Below, piece by piece: positions 5,542-5,789 of a DNA stretch of 5,789 nucleotides. The number at the start of each line of letters is the position of its first letter. Position 1 is the first letter of the stretch. Made by a program: the position numbers and the translations under genes. The notes under the pieces are model-generated. The model saw only the letters and a program-made list of their open reading frames with translations. It had not been told where the DNA came from and did no database searches. Source of the stretch: an uncultured Acidimicrobiales bacterium (GTDB taxonomy: Bacteria > Actinomycetota > Acidimicrobiia > Acidimicrobiales > Iamiaceae); contig CALANQ010000128.1 of the NCBI GenBank assembly GCA_937926025.1, forward strand, positions 1 to 5,789, read 5' to 3'.

Positions 5542-5559
5542 TCGATGAAGCATCGAAAT
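5539..5559. promoter_or_regulatory. Palindromic operator B, probable TetR-family binding site before the DUF1989 gene
   Basis: GTTTCGAT (5539-5546), spacer GAAGC, ATCGAAAT (5552-5559). Seven of eight arm positions pair, and the left arm is identical to operator A with the same 5-base spacer; only the last base of the right arm differs. It lies 19 bases upstream of the ATG at 5579, on top of the candidate -10. Its spacer sequence differs from that of operator A while the arms are kept, as expected for a real protein-binding dyad. Confidence 0.8.
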
Positions 5560-5568
5560 CTGTCCCCC

Positions 5569-5573
5569 GAGGA
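5569..5573 (+). promoter_or_regulatory. Ribosome-binding site of the DUF1989 gene
   Basis: GAGGA lies five bases before the ATG at 5579 and supports that start over the in-frame GTG immediately before it. Confidence 0.6.
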
Positions 5574-5578
5574 ACGTG

Positions 5579-5789
5579 ATGGACGATCACCCCAACGACG
5601 AGCCGGCCACCGACAGCCTGGAGGCGGCCCTCGCCCACGCTCGCGCCCAGGCCGGGACCACGGCGGCCACGCAGGCCACGGTGCCGGCGACCGAGGCGGT
5701 CGACCTGCCCGACGGCGTCGACCCGTCCACCGTCACCTGGGACGAGGTGCTCGGAGCCGGCGGCTACGCCTCGGCCCGGGTGCGGCGGG
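5579..5789 (+). CDS. DUF1989 urea carboxylase-associated protein (UAAP1 type), probable carboxyguanidine deiminase subunit; 3'-truncated by the window edge
   Basis: The first 70 residues are visible. An acidic start (M-D-D-H-P-N-D-E-P) is followed by A-H-A-R-A-Q-A-G near 19-26, A-V-D-L-P-D-G-V near 40-47 and T-W-D-E-V-L-G-A-G-G-Y-A-S-A-R-V-R-R near 53-70. The H-A-R-A-Q-A-G word and the W-D-E-x-x-x-G-G-Y-x-S segment are those I know from actinobacterial 'urea amidolyase-associated protein UAAP1' sequences, DUF1989 family. Two DUF1989 proteins act together as carboxyguanidine deiminase (CgdA/CgdB), converting carboxyguanidine made by guanidine carboxylase towards allophanate and ammonium in the cytoplasm. 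Which subunit this is I cannot say, so no symbol is given. The catalytic core lies beyond the window. Divergent from tetR, with operator B over its promoter. The partner deiminase, guanidine carboxylase and allophanate hydrolase would be expected downstream. Confidence 0.72.
   Translation, partial: MDDHPNDEPATDSLEAALAHARAQAGTTAATQATVPATEAVDLPDGVDPSTVTWDEVLGAGGYASARVRR

Noticed and set aside
5423..5638. Upstream extension of the tetR frame
   Set aside because: It would cross operator B and the start of the divergent DUF1989 gene, and the added residues show no TetR-like content. The GTG at 5422 with a -10 just upstream fits better.

Overview
This is high-GC DNA, roughly two-thirds G+C, with GTG starts, GTGA stop/start overlaps and probably leaderless genes. 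Those traits point to an actinomycete-type bacterium (Actinomycetota). The order cannot be fixed from the window; Acidimicrobiia-like is a guess. There are seven complete or near-complete genes and one gene cut at each window edge. I see no mobile element, RNA gene or CRISPR array.

Layout. On the + strand at the left, the C-terminal part of a short-chain dehydrogenase/reductase (2-565) is followed by a uridine-kinase-like P-loop kinase (637-1356). From 1390 to 5422 every gene is on the - strand. In transcription order these are a TetR-type regulator (5422-4706), an ABC importer operon of substrate-binding lipoprotein (4565-3510), permease (3513-2587) and ATPase (2590-1781), and a 90-residue single-span membrane protein (1662-1390). 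The three transporter genes are joined by two identical 4-base GTGA overlaps. At the right edge, divergent from tetR and on the + strand, the first 70 codons of a DUF1989-family protein of the 'urea carboxylase-associated protein' type begin at 5579.

How they fit together. DUF1989 urea-carboxylase-associated proteins are now known as carboxyguanidine deiminase subunits (CgdA/CgdB), which work with guanidine carboxylase and allophanate hydrolase to release ammonium from guanidine. NitT/TauT-type ABC importers like this one often accompany that gene set. I therefore read the right two-thirds of the window as the import and control half of a guanidine (or related urea-type compound) nitrogen-assimilation locus. 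The remaining enzymes should lie to the right of the window.

Regulation. The best non-coding signal is a pair of matching 21-bp dyads with GTTTCGAT / ATCGAAA(C/T) arms and a 5-base spacer. One is at 4676-4696, in front of the importer operon. The other is at 5539-5559, just in front of the DUF1989 gene. They flank tetR and sit before the two units it would be expected to control, so they are very probably its operators. No guanidine riboswitch is recognisable in either leader, so this locus appears to use a TetR repressor where many relatives use ykkC-class RNA. Weaker GAAAC-n6 motifs in the same two intergenic regions resemble half-sites of the nitrogen regulator GlnR.
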